Origin: Artemisia argyi
Lineage: Eukaryota; Streptophyta; Magnoliopsida; Asterales; Asteraceae
Assembly (NCBI GenBank): GCA_030686995.1
Contig: CM060680.1
Location: 81,334,060 to 81,398,059 of the forward strand
DNA length: 64,000 nucleotides
Direction: 5' to 3'
Every line of letters begins with the position of its first letter. Positions within the stretch are counted from its first letter, which is position 1. A model generated the notes under the pieces. The model searched no databases. It had not been told where the DNA came from and saw only the letters and a list, made by a program, of their open reading frames with translations. The position numbers were made by a program, and so were the translations under genes. Positions 1-16,635 of this stretch are shown here, piece by piece.

Positions 1-400
1 GGGATCCTAAGATCCTACTATAATGTCATTTTTTTAATAATCTTTGTAATATTATTCAAATCTACAAATTATTATATATTATATACACGAAATTATATGA
101 ATATTTCATGAAAATGTGATCATAAATTATGGATGTGGAATGTTTAAGAAGAATTAAATGTTTTTTTTAATTATATAAAAACATAAACAAAAAATTTGTA
201 GTTTTTTAGTTTGCGGTTTGAGAAAAGTAAGATCGGATCAGAGTAGATTTTAAGATCTTATAGTCAAGATCGGGATCCTATAAAATCTTAAGCTTATTAT
301 TAAGATCCTACGTAGGATCCGGATCGTTTTTGCTTTGGATAATCGTAAAATCGTAAGATCCAAAGATCAGGATCGGGATCCTAACAACTATGCTTATAAC
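1..400. repeat. GATC-rich repeat, cut by window edge
   Basis: GGATCC, AAGATC and GATCGGGATCC motifs recur densely at the left edge and again at about 230-390, separated by plain AT-rich DNA. The last block ends GATCGGGATCCTAACAAC. Clustering of one short motif at both ends of a small block looks like the subterminal repeats of a DNA transposon or MITE, but the left end lies outside the window and no terminal inverted repeat or target duplication can be checked. No coding potential is visible. Confidence 0.4.
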
Positions 401-1184
401 GTGCCTTTGATAACCAAACGATTTCAATCGCAATGTGTCAATATTTCACGTAAAAAGATGAGCATTAATCAACTACTTTTTAAAAGTTTGTAATAATAAC
501 GCTAAATAAAAGTAACATGGTAAACAAGATTAAGATTCAATATCTATTTTCTACAATGAAGAATTAATTTGGCACAACTCAAAATAAAAATATGAACAAT
601 TAATCCGGGATGTAAAGATTATAAATAGTAAATACATGAAAATTTTCGTTTATTACACCACACAGACACATCCATAGTTTTGGAAGCACATCCTAAGGCC
701 ACTAGGTGCAGCTCGTTGGAGCACCTCGCCAGTCCATTGTGGCAGCTCGCCACTGCACCCACCCCTTCAACTTTTCTCACCGGTTGGAACCTCGTTGTCT
801 GCACGACGAGTTTATAAATTGTACTTTTGACAGATAGTGGTGCCCAAATGTGATATTCAAACGAGTTTTTTCTTCTTCTCTTTTTTTCTTTTATCTGATT
901 TGATTTTTCAAACGTCTGTGTGTGTGGTGAACAACCAACAAGAGGAACAAGACAATAGTTTATTTTTTTATTTTTTTTTTTGGTTAACTTTGGGCTTGAG
1001 TGGGCTTAATTCAAAGTTTTGTTTTGTTTTGTTTTTTGTTTGTTTTTTTTTTAAATAATTATTTTGTAACTTAAAAAAATGTTATTTGTATTATTTTAAT
1101 AAAATAAATTTAATTTATTTGGAAATTTGTTTAAAAAAAATAAAGTTGTAAGTGGTGGCCCCAAATGAGTAAATTGAAGTTAGT
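401..1184. other. AT-rich stretch, no gene seen
   Basis: T-rich and AT-rich sequence with short open frames that have no start context, domain or codon bias. One GC-richer patch near 690-790 gives a short minus-strand frame that I do not consider real. Nothing else is supported here. Confidence 0.5.
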
Positions 1185-1715
1185 TGTTAGTTAGGGGGTT
1201 AGTCGTGGATAGAGTTGTCATTCAGGTTGACCCGGCCGGGTTTGGGTCAACTCAGGTTGGGTCAACTCGGGTCAAGCCTCCAAAAAACATACCCGAACTG
1301 TTAAAATACCTTGCAAACTTTCAGGGATTGTTTCTGTTAAAACGAAAACTTACTAACACTAACATTCTAGTTTTCTCTTTGTTTTGTATATTTTATATTG
1401 TATAGTAACTGAAGCTGGGAACTCTCAAAGTTGATGGCTATATAAGGATTGCTTTGGATTAGGGTTTCATGATTCTGCTTATTCTCTTCTCTCGATCATA
1501 TTATTCTCTCTCAAGTCTGCTGCTATATTCTTGATCTTGTAATCATTTGACTGATCAAAGTTATTGATCTAGTTATTGTTTTGTATTATGTATTATAGAT
1601 CATTCATTGTGATCTATATTCTTTCTGGTTTCTTGTATTGTAACTCTGAGGTTTAATAATTTGAATCAAGGGGTGTTTGGTTGGATTCAATCTTAAGTGT
1701 TTTAGAATTTGTACA
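1185..1715 (+). mobile_element. Truncated Ty1/copia-like element: 5' LTR
   Basis: The block begins TGTTAGTTAGGG, ends GTACA and is followed directly by a classic tRNA-iMet primer-binding site, which fixes its right boundary and plus orientation. A TATA-like GCTATATAAGG lies near 1437 and a pyrimidine-rich start region follows, as expected for U3/R. GGGTCAACTC repeats near 1230-1280 may be a small insertion. No gag or pol follows, and the interior is replaced after about 100 bases. The left boundary is inferred only from the TG start, since there is no second LTR to compare. Confidence 0.6.
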
Positions 1716-1728
1716 TGGTATCAGAGCC
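1716..1728 (+). other. tRNA-iMet primer-binding site
   Basis: TGGTATCAGAGCC complements the 3' end of plant initiator-methionine tRNA, the usual primer of many copia and some gypsy elements. It sits immediately after an LTR-like end in CA. It shows that the preceding block is a 5' LTR and not random DNA. Confidence 0.8.
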
Positions 1729-1857
1729 AGGGCTCTCATTATCATTCAGGTAAAATAGTCAATTTATTCCATTCTTTACTCACCTTAAATGATAGGAGTA
1801 TTCATTTTCAACCAACACTCAAACCCACTTTTTTTTACTAAACTTTCTTTTCCATTA

Positions 1858-2020
1858 GAGCTGCAAACATGCCAAAATTTTATCAAGCAACTCAAGTTCG
1901 AGCTTGATCTTGACTCGCTTGATTCGAGCTTTATCGAGCTTGAGCCCGAGCCCAATAAACTAGCTCGAAAAACATAACGAGTCAAGCTCGAGCGTTTGTC
2001 AAGCTTTTCGAGCCTTCATG
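1858..2020. repeat. CTCGAGC-type subterminal repeat, half element
   Basis: The stretch starts AGAGCTGCAAAC and continues with many copies of CTCGAGCTTGA-like words on both strands. GAGCTGTAAAC followed by GAGCTCG arrays is typical of the end of hAT-type MITEs common in dicots. Only one end is recognisable and the partner terminus was not found, so this is probably a truncated copy that landed inside the copia remnant. Confidence 0.45.
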
Positions 2021-2938
2021 TACATAAATATTTTTACTATACATATTTATATAAACAACCCCTAAATGCTAATGTGAATATTGATATAATAATTAAAAAT
2101 TTAGAGTAAATATCATAAATTGTCCATGTGGTTTATCGAGTCACTCGAAAATCGTCCATGTGGTTTTTTCTACCCGGATCCAGTCTCTGTGGTTTTCAAC
2201 CCATACGGGTTTGGTCCCTTGACCAAGATATCCGTTTGTTGACTGTTAACTTGAAGGGTATTTGAGTCATTTCGTGTATTTCCAGGTTACCCACACAATT
2301 AACTCCTTTCCTTTTTCACCTTTCTGTATCAAAATACACTACTACGTAACACATCTCATTGTTTAGACAAAAATACATTTTTGCTTTCTAATTAGATCAT
2401 ACAGTGATAAATTTCTACTCGGTCGAAATATAGATTAACATTCTAATATTCATGTTAGAGATATAATAACCATTTTGAGGATTCTTGAATTGATAATTAA
2501 AGATTTGCTCAAATATCATGTTAAAATAAAAGTCTATTACGAAGAAATTTTTACGGATATATATATGAAGACTTTGGACACAGAAGAAATTAATTATAAC
2601 ATATATGTCGGATAAAAGCTAGAAATTTGTAGAATGATTTTGAAAATAATTCGACACAAAGTAATTATAGATATTTTGAATGATATATATTTATTGCTTA
2701 AGATATAGCATAGTCAAGTATGTTTGATTTTGAATATTAAAAAGGTTGGTTCCTAGCCAAGTTCTTATTTGTGTCGACATGATATGATGATATCCACCAC
2801 CCCACAAACAATATGACTATGATATCATTGTATTGTCTTTCCTATTTGAAAGATGATATGAAGATATCCACCACCATTATATCTTCATCATCTTTCAAAA
2901 ACAACCACCCACACCACCACAAAAACGATCATCACCAC

Positions 2939-3110
2939 TCGGCCACCACCACAGCCACAAACACCACACTCAGCCACCACCACAGCCACAAACACCACAC
3001 TCGGCCACCACCACAACCACAAACACCACCGTCGGCCTAACAATTTCAAACATTAACCCATTCAACAAATTACTTTAATTCCACCAAAAATCTCAAAATC
3101 CCCAAATTTG

Positions 3111-3152
<42 letters not shown>
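2939..3152 (+). repeat. 31-bp CCACCACCACAGCCACAAAC tandem repeat and A40 tract
   Basis: Three near-identical units of about 31 bp at 2939-3036 give His/Pro/Thr-rich translations in one frame. They are followed at 3113-3152 by an uninterrupted run of 40 A. Both lie inside the MULE-MITE. The open frame across the units is most simply a by-product of the repeat. Confidence 0.7.
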
Positions 3153-3154
<2 letters not shown>

Positions 3155-3800
3155 ATTTAGAACCCGAACCCTAAAATTTAAACTCAAATCACGAAATTAA
3201 CCTCATAATTAAGTAAGTCACACTCAAGCAACACAAACCTTTAACCAATTCCTCCAATTTAATAGAAAAACAAAAGCCCCAATTTTTGTAAAAACTAAAA
3301 ACGACCACCAAACACAAATTCTTAGATATGTGGTTGTCACGCTGGTTACGGCGGTTTCGTGGTGGTAGCAGTCGAGGGGGGTTAGGGGAGTTGGGGATGA
3401 GTTTGATGAATATGATGGGGGTGTTTGAAGAAAATGATATATATATTTTTTTAAGTGTCTAGGTGTGTGTGTGCACGCTTGGTTTTGATCTTGTTTGTGT
3501 GTGTGTTTATTATCTTAATTGATAAAATGGCAGCCATGATGATGGTAATTTTTTTGTGAATGTTAGAAGAATTTGGTGGATTATAATGCGGTTGAAGGTG
3601 ATTTGGTAAATGGGAAAGGATGCAATAAGAAGAATAATTAAAATGAGAAAAGTAAGAAGTAATTCTAGCCACAATTTTTAATTTGGGAGGGAAAACTTGA
3701 ATGGAGATGCATCCATTTTTGTAAGTCCATATAGAATTTGTAGTTGTGGCTTATTCTTATTATTCTCATTTTAATTTTTCTTCTTATTTGATCCTAACTC

Positions 3801-3883
<83 letters not shown>
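3801..3883. repeat. (AAT)n microsatellite
   Basis: About 28 uninterrupted trinucleotide units lie inside the MULE-MITE, close to its right inverted repeat. Confidence 0.95.
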
Positions 3884-3885
<2 letters not shown>

Positions 3886-4214
3886 TGAGGGTAGTTTTGT
3901 CATTTCGTGCCTTCAAAGTAGCATTTAACGGTCAAACACACAGAAGTTACGGTCAAGGGACCAAACCCGTATGGGTTGAAAACCACATGGACCGGATACG
4001 GGTAAAATAAACCAAATGGACGATTTTCGAGTGACCCGGTAAATCACAGGGACGAGTTATGATATTTACTCAAAAATTTATCTTAGAGCAGGAGGTATCG
4101 AAGCGCCATTCCTTGCGTTTTCACCACCAGACAGAAAAGTTCGATTGTGCACCGTACCGTGGGTGGCGCCACGGTCGCGTGGGCCGTGGTGGCCAGCCCA
4201 CGCGATGGCCAAAT

Positions 4215-8331
<4,117 letters not shown>

Positions 8332-8385
8332 AGTACCCACATGTCATTCTGAATTTCGTCCCGAAATTCAAATTTAATGTGATTA
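8332..8385 (-). other. 3' end of interior: pol-end relic and tract before 3' LTR
   Basis: Read on the minus strand this contains GAATTTCGGGACGAAATTC followed by GACATGTGGGTAC next to the LTR. The first word resembles the codons for the N-F-x-D-E-I ending seen in chromovirus polyproteins, one base short of an open frame. The second sits where a polypurine primer would be but is a poor tract. This is recall of the family, not a database result. Confidence 0.45.
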
Positions 8386-8609
8386 CTTGAGTAAGGAATT
8401 TTTGAACAGAGGTTGTCGGGAGATTTTTATTCCTAAAACTACGGAAACGGGATTCAGTTAGATTTACCTGTACTAGACAAGACAAAATAACTGATGTATT
8501 TATAAGATGTGAATATTGAGAAAAATGATCACGAATAGTAGAATAACGGCTAGTGAACAGTAATTAATAACGGTCATGTCTACCGGAATAAAATAAAGGA
8601 AAACATTTC

Positions 8610-9006
8610 CAAACCCTTATAAATACCACTGGCATACTTGGGTTTTTCACACATACTCACACAAAACACTCAATGCCTTGCAGACTTCCACATACCCCTG
8701 AACAATTTCGATTGTTCATCAGGAAACTGAAAATAGCGATGTGGATCGCCAAAATTCTATTGTGGAAGCCGTTAATCAATATGAGATGGCAAGACAATTG
8801 TATCAAGAACTTAGAGGACGCTATGTGAGATGCACAGATATATCGGCGGAGAGGAGGCAGGTGATTGATAAATTTTTGGAGGAGGAGTGCCGCAAGCACG
8901 CCGCGATTATTGAATCGTTGAGAGCTTGTGTCAGTCAGACTCAGGCCCAGATCTCCAATAAAATTCGTTGGAGTTTTGAAGAAAATTTTGGTGTTGTTTA
9001 GGGTTG

Positions 9007-9053
<47 letters not shown>

Positions 9054-9291
9054 AATCAAAATCCACCACCACCACAACACCCCCATTATGGTGCATCAAG
9101 TTCATCCGCACCAAGAGTTGTTGAATAACAACAACACTTGCCTCATCTGGATCACTTCCAGTTAAGCTTTGAGGAAAATGTGGATGTTGGTGATGGTGAT
9201 TGGAATTCTGACATGGAGCGGGAGTTGAGCAGGTGGGAGGCTCAGATAGAGGAAGAGAGGTTGGCGAATCTTGATCCTTAAGATGATGGTT
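8610..9291 (+). pseudogene. Antisense open region in the gypsy-like element: coiled-coil and poly-Gln
   Basis: This lies opposite in strand to the LTRs. A TATA-like TTATAAATA sits near 8620. An open frame from about 8702 to 9001 gives a helix-prone Glu/Arg/Gln-rich segment (VNQYEMARQLYQELRGR, then QVIDKFLEEECRKHAAI). A +1 shift leads into 16 consecutive CAA-type Gln codons and a Pro/Ser stretch, ending at TAA 9126-9128. The same frame then stays open to 9279 with an acidic tail (DMERELSRWEAQIEEERL). No good ATG starts the first part. I do not recognise the protein. Extra antisense frames next to the 3' LTR are known in some plant gypsy lineages (Tat elements such as Grande). Either a degraded accessory gene or a captured host fragment would fit. 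Confidence 0.45.
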
Positions 9292-10419
9292 GTGACTCCA
9301 ACAACTCTTAGATTTGGGATTATCCAACCTATTTTTGAAGTTTAGGTTTATGTTTGTTAGGTGTTATTAATTCAGTATTATTTGTAATGTTAAGTATATT
9401 TTAATAATATGATGTTTGAATGTTTGCGTTGTGAACACAATTTGGAAGAAAACTTATTAGATGTTATTTTTTAGGTATTTATCATGGATTATAAAAATCT
9501 GTACGGGTAACCTACCCGTTAAACAAAGAGCTTTGTTAATACAGATTTTTACAAAGAAAATTTTGGATAAGAACGTAGAGTAGGATTGCCGGATTTTCAG
9601 CCTTTGGGAATGATGAAAGTCATTTTGTCTTTGGGTAGTGAATAGGGAATGTCTGTGTGTAGGATAGTAGTCTACGGCTACTGCCTTACCTATCCCACAT
9701 TTTCCTCTTCACCACTCATATTTCTTTCATCCAAAGATTTTAAAATGTCATACACCCATACCGTTCCCATGTATGTTGTTGAAGACATTTTCTTAGCTTA
9801 CATCCCAAAGGAAGATTTTGAGTTTTTAATGAAATTTAGTGGTTCTTGGTTTCATATGCTTGTTATTTCAGATATAATTAAACCTATTTATCTGTATTTC
9901 GTTATTCACATAGAGAAGCGTCCCAAACTATGTAACTAAGGAAATATAGACTCATGGTTTAATGATGTAAAATTTCTTGATTTGAATAAAAGGGCGTCCC
10001 AATCCATTCAAATTAAGACATTGTAAATCATATCTAGATTCTGACTTAACATCCATACTAATCGACAAGGTAATTTATGCGCGGATCTTCATTATTTGGA
10101 GAATTTTTATTTATAGATGAGGTATTAATATTATGGATATTTGTTTTGACATTCACAGGCGTTCCTGAAGACATGCTACAGTAGTAACCCAAGAATAATA
10201 TTTTATAAGGATTTTGTATGTTAAAGATATAACAGTACAGATGAAATAACAATTGTATATGAGTAACTATTAAGCATGTAAGATTATCTCAACAAATAAA
10301 GTATGGAGCACGACAGTCTGCAGACACGGAGGGCATAAAATATTATGGTGTAAAATCATTATTTTGAAAATGAAGTTATAGTTTTAATGTTTGAAAACAT
10401 TTAATTCTCTATAACTGTA
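9292..10419. other. Rest of the gypsy-like interior, no clear gene
   Basis: AT-rich sequence that becomes the 5' leader of the element when read on the minus strand. A plus-strand frame at 9649-9939 is open for 96 codons but has no recognisable domain. I find no gag or pol. Confidence 0.5.
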
Positions 10420-10432
10420 GCTCTGATACCAA
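10420..10432 (-). other. tRNA-iMet primer-binding site of the gypsy-like element
   Basis: On the minus strand the LTR end GTTACA is followed after two bases by TTGGTATCAGAGC, complementary to initiator-methionine tRNA. It sets the element's orientation as minus. Confidence 0.85.
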
Positions 10433-10434
10433 TC

Positions 10435-13400
10435 TGTAACACCCTCATTTTTAAAGTTTATCGCAGCGGAAAAATAATTTGGGTGTTACGGTGAGGATCG
10501 AAGTTTTAACCAATAAAACGGTTTAAAAGAACATTTTGAAAGTCATTTGTCATTTAAATGATAATTTTTATAAAACTGAATCATTTGATTTAAAATCTTA
10601 TGAAAAGATATAAAGGCTTGTAAAAATGACAAATTTGATTTTTACACCATTTTAATTTATCAGAGTAATAAATGCCCACTCCATGTCTTGTCCTGCTCCG
10701 TTAAATTACCTGAGATACACATGCTTAAAAGTGTCAACACAAAGGTTGGTGAGTTCATAGAGTTTTAGGAAAAACCCTTTATCTTGTTAGATTTCAGGAA
10801 TATTTGGTATTGATAAAATACAAACAGTAATGAAACAAGTATCGAATATAATCACAAATAAATCATATAATTATTCAATCACATTCAATAAAGAATTAAT
10901 AATCTTAACATGAGCTGGAAACTCATGATACTAAATCAATCAGATAAACAATTCACATATGGGCGAACCTATACAGCTGTATCTAAATATATATGTTGAA
11001 TACATATATATACTATTCCTTTATAGATATTGCACCAAGCCTCATGACACCACAAACTTAACCAAAAGGGGGTGTTCTGTCAAATCAATGACAGATTTTG
11101 CCCTCTATTCATAGGTGATGTGCCAATTCCTACATGTCTACGAATATAGTGTATCACGACTAATGCGGCTAACCAATTGCAATTGGCATTCCGTCAAGCA
11201 TTAGTGGGACAGGGGGTCAATCCTTAACAGGTTTCGAAGCTGTTCACTATATTCGCGCTCACTGTCGAAAGTGACTAACGGCTCATGATTGAGGGGCTTC
11301 ATGGCGATAGCTAACTTAGGCAATATCAAGGACCTATGGGCTCATTTAGCATATCATCATGAAATCAAGTATCGCATTACAGAGATCAATTTGAAAACAG
11401 TATCATTTGAGTATCAGAAATTCAGTTTGAAAATAGTATCGCTTGAGTATCAGAAATTCAGTTTGAAAATATCATCATTTGAGTATCAAAAATTCAATTT
11501 GAAAATAGTATCGCTTGAGTATCAGAAATCCAGTTTTTGAAAATAGTATCGCTTGAGTATCAGAAATTCAATTTGAATATATATCGCCAGTAACACATTT
11601 ATATCACATATCACAATAATCGAATTGGGAACAACTTTCACATGAATATCAATATTTCAGTCAAATAATTCATCAATATAGATTTTTCACATACCACAAT
11701 AATCACATTGGGAATATCAATATATTATAAATCACAAATTATATTATTTTTAATATCAATTAGGAAATTGATTTGAATTATGTATTTTATTTTATTTCAT
11801 ATACTTATCAAGTTATCAAAGTATATGTAAGCATGTATCTCCCCCAATGAGTTAAAAACAATTATTTGAAATGAGGCTATGACTCACCTGGATTGATTTG
11901 AGAAGGATGAAAAGTAAGATAGGATGAGATTTATGGGAACGTCTTTAACACAGAACCTGATAAATATATTTATCAGAGAAAATAACCAAATACTATTTGG
12001 TAACTACGAACGAATAACGAATAAACATTATTCGTTATGACGAATAGATGATGTGAAGTGAAATTATTATTATGTCATGCATGATATGAAAATACTTTAT
12101 ATAAAATATCCATCGTAGTTTTACCCTTTTAAATCGTAAGTAAAAATATTAACCTGTTAGGTATCGTTATATATATAGTTAACGTAAAAATAAATAATAT
12201 ATATATAAAACATAACAAAATGCATATGTCGTGAGGGTTGCCGTAAAATAGAAAATAAAATAAGAATGTCAAATAAATAATGTGTAGTCCTTGTCCTTTT
12301 TCCAATTTTACACTTTTTATACTAACGACGTTAACGTCACACCGTTAGTCCTTTTTATATATATTTACAATTTTAGTCCACTACATGTCCAATATTTCCA
12401 TCTAAACTTGTAAAATATTATATTATCAATTTCTATCATTTCTTTCTGTTTCTACATTTTTAGTCCTTAGTTTTCACAGTTTTCACATTTAGTCACTATA
12501 CGTGTCGTCGCGTTACATTTTTAGTCCTATTTTTGCAAAAGTGATTATAAAAATTTCCTTAGCTTCTTTTATAAATTTTTAGCTTATTTCAATTGCTTAT
12601 TTCATAAAAAGCTTATTTATTTAGCTTATGGGCCTTGACTCGAACCAAACTAAGGCCCATTTAAAAATTTAGAGGCGAGGGCATAGAAATTCTTTTGGGC
12701 TTGAACTTGGGCTTTCATTATGATTCTAAAAATATATTTTATGAGCCCAGTGGACTGTTAAAACGCAAAGTCTTGTTGGGCCTTGTTTAAGCCCACTCGA
12801 CAACACTTATTAGTTTTTATATAAGTTTTGCTTTAAAAATCTGATTTATGTCGATTTGATTTGGCTCGAGTTGGGTGTCAAAACGTGCATATTTTTATAA
12901 GTCGTGTATATGAAACTAATAGTTTTCTAGGTGGTCTATTAATACGTAGAAAAATATGGTACGTTTGTTAAGTGAATTAAAAAGTTATACTTAGGTTTTG
13001 TGGCATGTTTGGATCGATTATTTATTTTGAAAAACTTGAAATAATCACTATGTGTTTTAGATGAAATTTATACGTGTGATATGGTTTGAATTGGTCTCGT
13101 TATATGCATGTAACATGAAAGTAAAGGTGAAACAAGTGTGCTACGTGACTCCTAGGCCTACCAAGATAGAGGCTAGTCACGTTTCGTGTTCTAAAGATAT
13201 TTATATACGTGTATATGTATGCTAAAATGAAAGACGATGAAACAATTTACATATAATGCATGACATATATTTAACGTAGGAAATGGATTGAGAAAGGTTG
13301 AAAACTACTTACAAACACCTTAGAGGTGATTTAAAAGTCGAGAGTGATAGGATTGAGCACAAGAATATCACGTTTCCAATATATAACCCAAACGTTATAT

Positions 13401-14368
13401 ATATATTAAAACCCGATTTCCTTTCTTGAGTCCAAGCTAATATAACCTTCGACTTATTAGTTTGTAGAAATAGTTTTGAGGATGAAACGTTTATGTGAAG
13501 TGTTTGAGAATGAAGGAAACTAAGTGCATGCATGGTCGTATATATGTATTATCTTGGAACGAATTGTGTGGTTTGGAAATTCATTCAAGAAACACAAGGA
13601 CAATGTATGTCAGTGAACCTAGCTTCCTAAATGAGTTTTATAATGAATTCAAGAGAGTTGTGAGAGCACATTTCATGGGAAATGTTTGTGGTGAGTCATG
13701 TATGCTTGTCGACATAACCATATATACATAACGATTTACAAAATCATTCGTTACTCATATATACTTGATCATATTGAACATTTGAGCATAAATTCATCTT
13801 AGAAATATTATTAGGATCATTTAGAATCAAACGGGGATTAAAACGGATAAGAAATGGATTAATCATAAATCGTTTGGGTCGATTTATGACTAAACGAAAT
13901 GCCTCTTAAAAACGTATCAAATATTAACGTATGAACGTGAAATTTGACACACTAATAGTTGGCTAGGTGTTTAACGAGATTGTGCAAAAATATATATAGG
14001 TCGTGTGTACGAATTTGAAATGAACGAGGGGTTTCGTAGCTTACTTAGTCGATTTGTAATTTTTATTATTATTGAAATTGGGTTATGGTGTGGGCCGGTT
14101 GGGCTTAGGGGATTAAGGGCCCGATTGGTTTTTAGTTAATTTTTGGTAATTAGTTTTTATTAATTAGGTTTAGTTAAATAATTATTTTGTTAATTTTGTC
14201 GAGAACTTGTTTTGTCGTTTGACGAATTTGACAATATCGTAATTGTAACCATTTCAATATACAAAGAAAATTTTAAATTTCCCCGTAAAAATGGTAATTA
14301 CAATAATGACAAAGAATATTTATTAAATTAATCGAAGTTAATTATGTGAATTTTCGCGAGGTTTTACA
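10435..14368 (-). repeat. 5' LTR of the large gypsy-like element
   Basis: Near-identical partner of 4374-8331, adjacent to the primer site. It contains five units of the 36-bp tandem repeat. It would hold the promoter of the element, but I cannot place a TATA box with confidence because many AT-rich words are present. Confidence 0.9.

Positions 14369-14457
<89 letters not shown>
14369..14457. repeat. (ATT)n microsatellite, right half
   Basis: Continuation of the array that ends at 4373. The LTR element inserted inside one microsatellite and copied ATTAT on both sides. Confidence 0.95.
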
Positions 14458-14458
<1 letters not shown>

Positions 14459-14550
14459 TCTTTTGTTTGGGCTCGAAACAAACACTCGTTTTTCTTTTTT
14501 GTTTGATAATAATTTGATACTTTAGTAATAAGACGTGTATTTGATGTTTT

Positions 14551-15239
<689 letters not shown>

Positions 15240-15583
15240 TCTTTTATATAATAAAACAAAACCCTTATTGGAATTTTTTATTTAATAAAAATGAATTCAT
15301 ACCTTATTTAGTAATAATTTTATTTAAAAAAATATTTTCTTATTAGATAATATTTTATATTTATCCATAACACAAGTAGAAGATAAATACAAAAAATATA
15401 GATATGATACAATTAATAATATGATTAAATTTTTTAAATAATTATTTTTAATAATAAAAAATTATAATTAAACATCATAGATCAAACAAAACAAAGATTA
15501 AATTATTTGTTTTTTAATAAATAAAATTATATGATTCAAAAAATTTAAAAAAAAACCCGCACGTGCACAGGTATTATAAGTAG
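15240..15583 (+). mobile_element. Small non-autonomous Helitron, copy 1
   Basis: It starts TCTTTTATATAATAAAA after an A and ends in a GC-rich CCCGCACGTGCACAGG hairpin-like region followed by ATTATAAGTAG and then T. Helitrons start with TC, have a 3' hairpin and CTRR end, and insert between A and T. Here the final four bases are GTAG instead of CTAG, one mismatch. A second copy in the opposite orientation lies 418 bp to the right, which makes the boundaries more secure. No RepHel protein is encoded. Confidence 0.65.
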
Positions 15584-16001
15584 TTGTATATAAATTTAAA
15601 CTTTTCTAGCCACGCTCGAGCGAATATTACTCGTACTGAGCTCGTGGTTAAATGATTAAAGCCCTCTCTCAACTTGATTACAAGCCTTATTTTCTATCTT
15701 TTCGCTCTCTAAATAATTCTTCGCCACTACACTACTAATCCCACTGTCCCACCAACACCCTCACCAATCACCAACCACAGACCAGAACACTACCACCACC
15801 ACAACCCTACTCACCGGTATCATCCCGCCACTACCCGTAACAAATCCTATCAATAAATCATGGGTTTCTTATAAGGGGTTTATGTGTGTGGTTAGTAATC
15901 TCATCTACTTTAGATTTTCAATGTTTTTATTTTATGTTGTTTGTGAATTAAATCTTTTTATTGTGGATGTTGATGTTCATTTTGGATCTAGTTATATCAT
16001 A
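15584..16001. other. Spacer between inverted Helitrons
   Basis: Includes a C/A-rich stretch at 15715-15840 with CACCAACACC-like words, and a TAAGGGGTTTATGTGTG segment. No start, splice pattern or domain is recognised. Confidence 0.45.
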
Positions 16002-16387
16002 CTAGTTATAATACCCGAGCACGCACGTTTTTTTTTTTTTTTTTTTTTTTAATTTTTTTTAATGGTATATTTTTATTTCTTAAAAAACAAATAATTTAAT
16101 CTTTTTGTTTGTTTGATTTATGATTTTTAATTATATATGTTTATTATTAAAGATAATCATTTAAAAATTTAATCGCATCTTATCTATATTTTTTTTATAT
16201 ATCTTCTACTTGTGTAATATTGCATCTTATCTATATTTTTATTTATTTATCTTCTACTTGTGTAGTATATCAATAAAACAAATTTTTAAAATTTTAAATT
16301 AAAAAATAATAATTAAAATATTAGCTAATAAGGAAATATTCTTTTTTCAAAGTACCTGTTAGGGGTTTTCTTTTATTATATAAAAGA
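16002..16387 (-). mobile_element. Small non-autonomous Helitron, copy 2
   Basis: On the minus strand it begins TCTTTTATATAATAAAAG after an A and ends with a GTGCGTGCTCGGG hairpin-like region, ATTATAACTAG and then T, the canonical CTAG end. It aligns along its length with copy 1 (shared ACACAAGTAGAAGATA, AATAAAAATATAG and others) but has a duplicated segment near 16185-16265 and a T22 run near the 3' hairpin. Confidence 0.7.
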
Positions 16388-16423
16388 TTTTGACATGTTT
16401 TTTGACGAGTTATTTTTTAGCTC

Positions 16424-16635
16424 GGGTGTTTGTTTCGGCTTATATAGCGGCCTTATAGCTTATTTGGTTTTGGGCTTATGTTTCATAGCCTCACTTTTTC
16501 TGGCTTATTTTAAAGCTTTTCGGCTTGTATAAGTTGTCACAACAAACTTATATAAGCCACAAAACGTGAGCTTATGAAACATAAGCCCAGAACCAAATAA
16601 GCTATAAGCCGGCTGTATAAGCCGAAACAAACACT
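16424..16635. mobile_element. Palindromic foldback MITE
   Basis: The left arm GTGTTTGTTTCGGCTTAT and the right arm ATAAGCCGAAACAAACACT are reverse complements. The complementarity continues inward for about 90 bp per arm (GGGCTTATGTTTCAT and its complement), leaving almost no loop. Nearly fully palindromic small elements with GTGTTTG ends are common hAT-like MITEs in dicots. I could not define a target duplication. A transcript across it would fold into a long hairpin. Confidence 0.8.

Larger units (their letters stand above)
2104..4071. mobile_element. Non-autonomous Mutator-like element (MULE-MITE), complete
   Basis: The ends are GAGTAAATATCATAA and its reverse complement. Inverted repeats extend about 155 bp inward on each side, including the shared words CACTCGAAAATCGTCCAT and CAACCCATACGGGTTTGGTC. 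A perfect 9-bp direct repeat, AAAAATTTA, flanks the element at 2095-2103 and 4072-4080. Long inverted repeats plus a 9-bp duplication define the Mutator superfamily. The interior of about 1.65 kb has no transposase. It holds CCACCAC repeats, an A40 tract and an ATA microsatellite. Mobilisation would need a transposase from elsewhere. Confidence 0.9.

Noticed and set aside
8998..9327. Minus-strand frame with poly-Val
   Set aside because: It is the antisense of the CAA repeat. The plus-strand frame explains it better.
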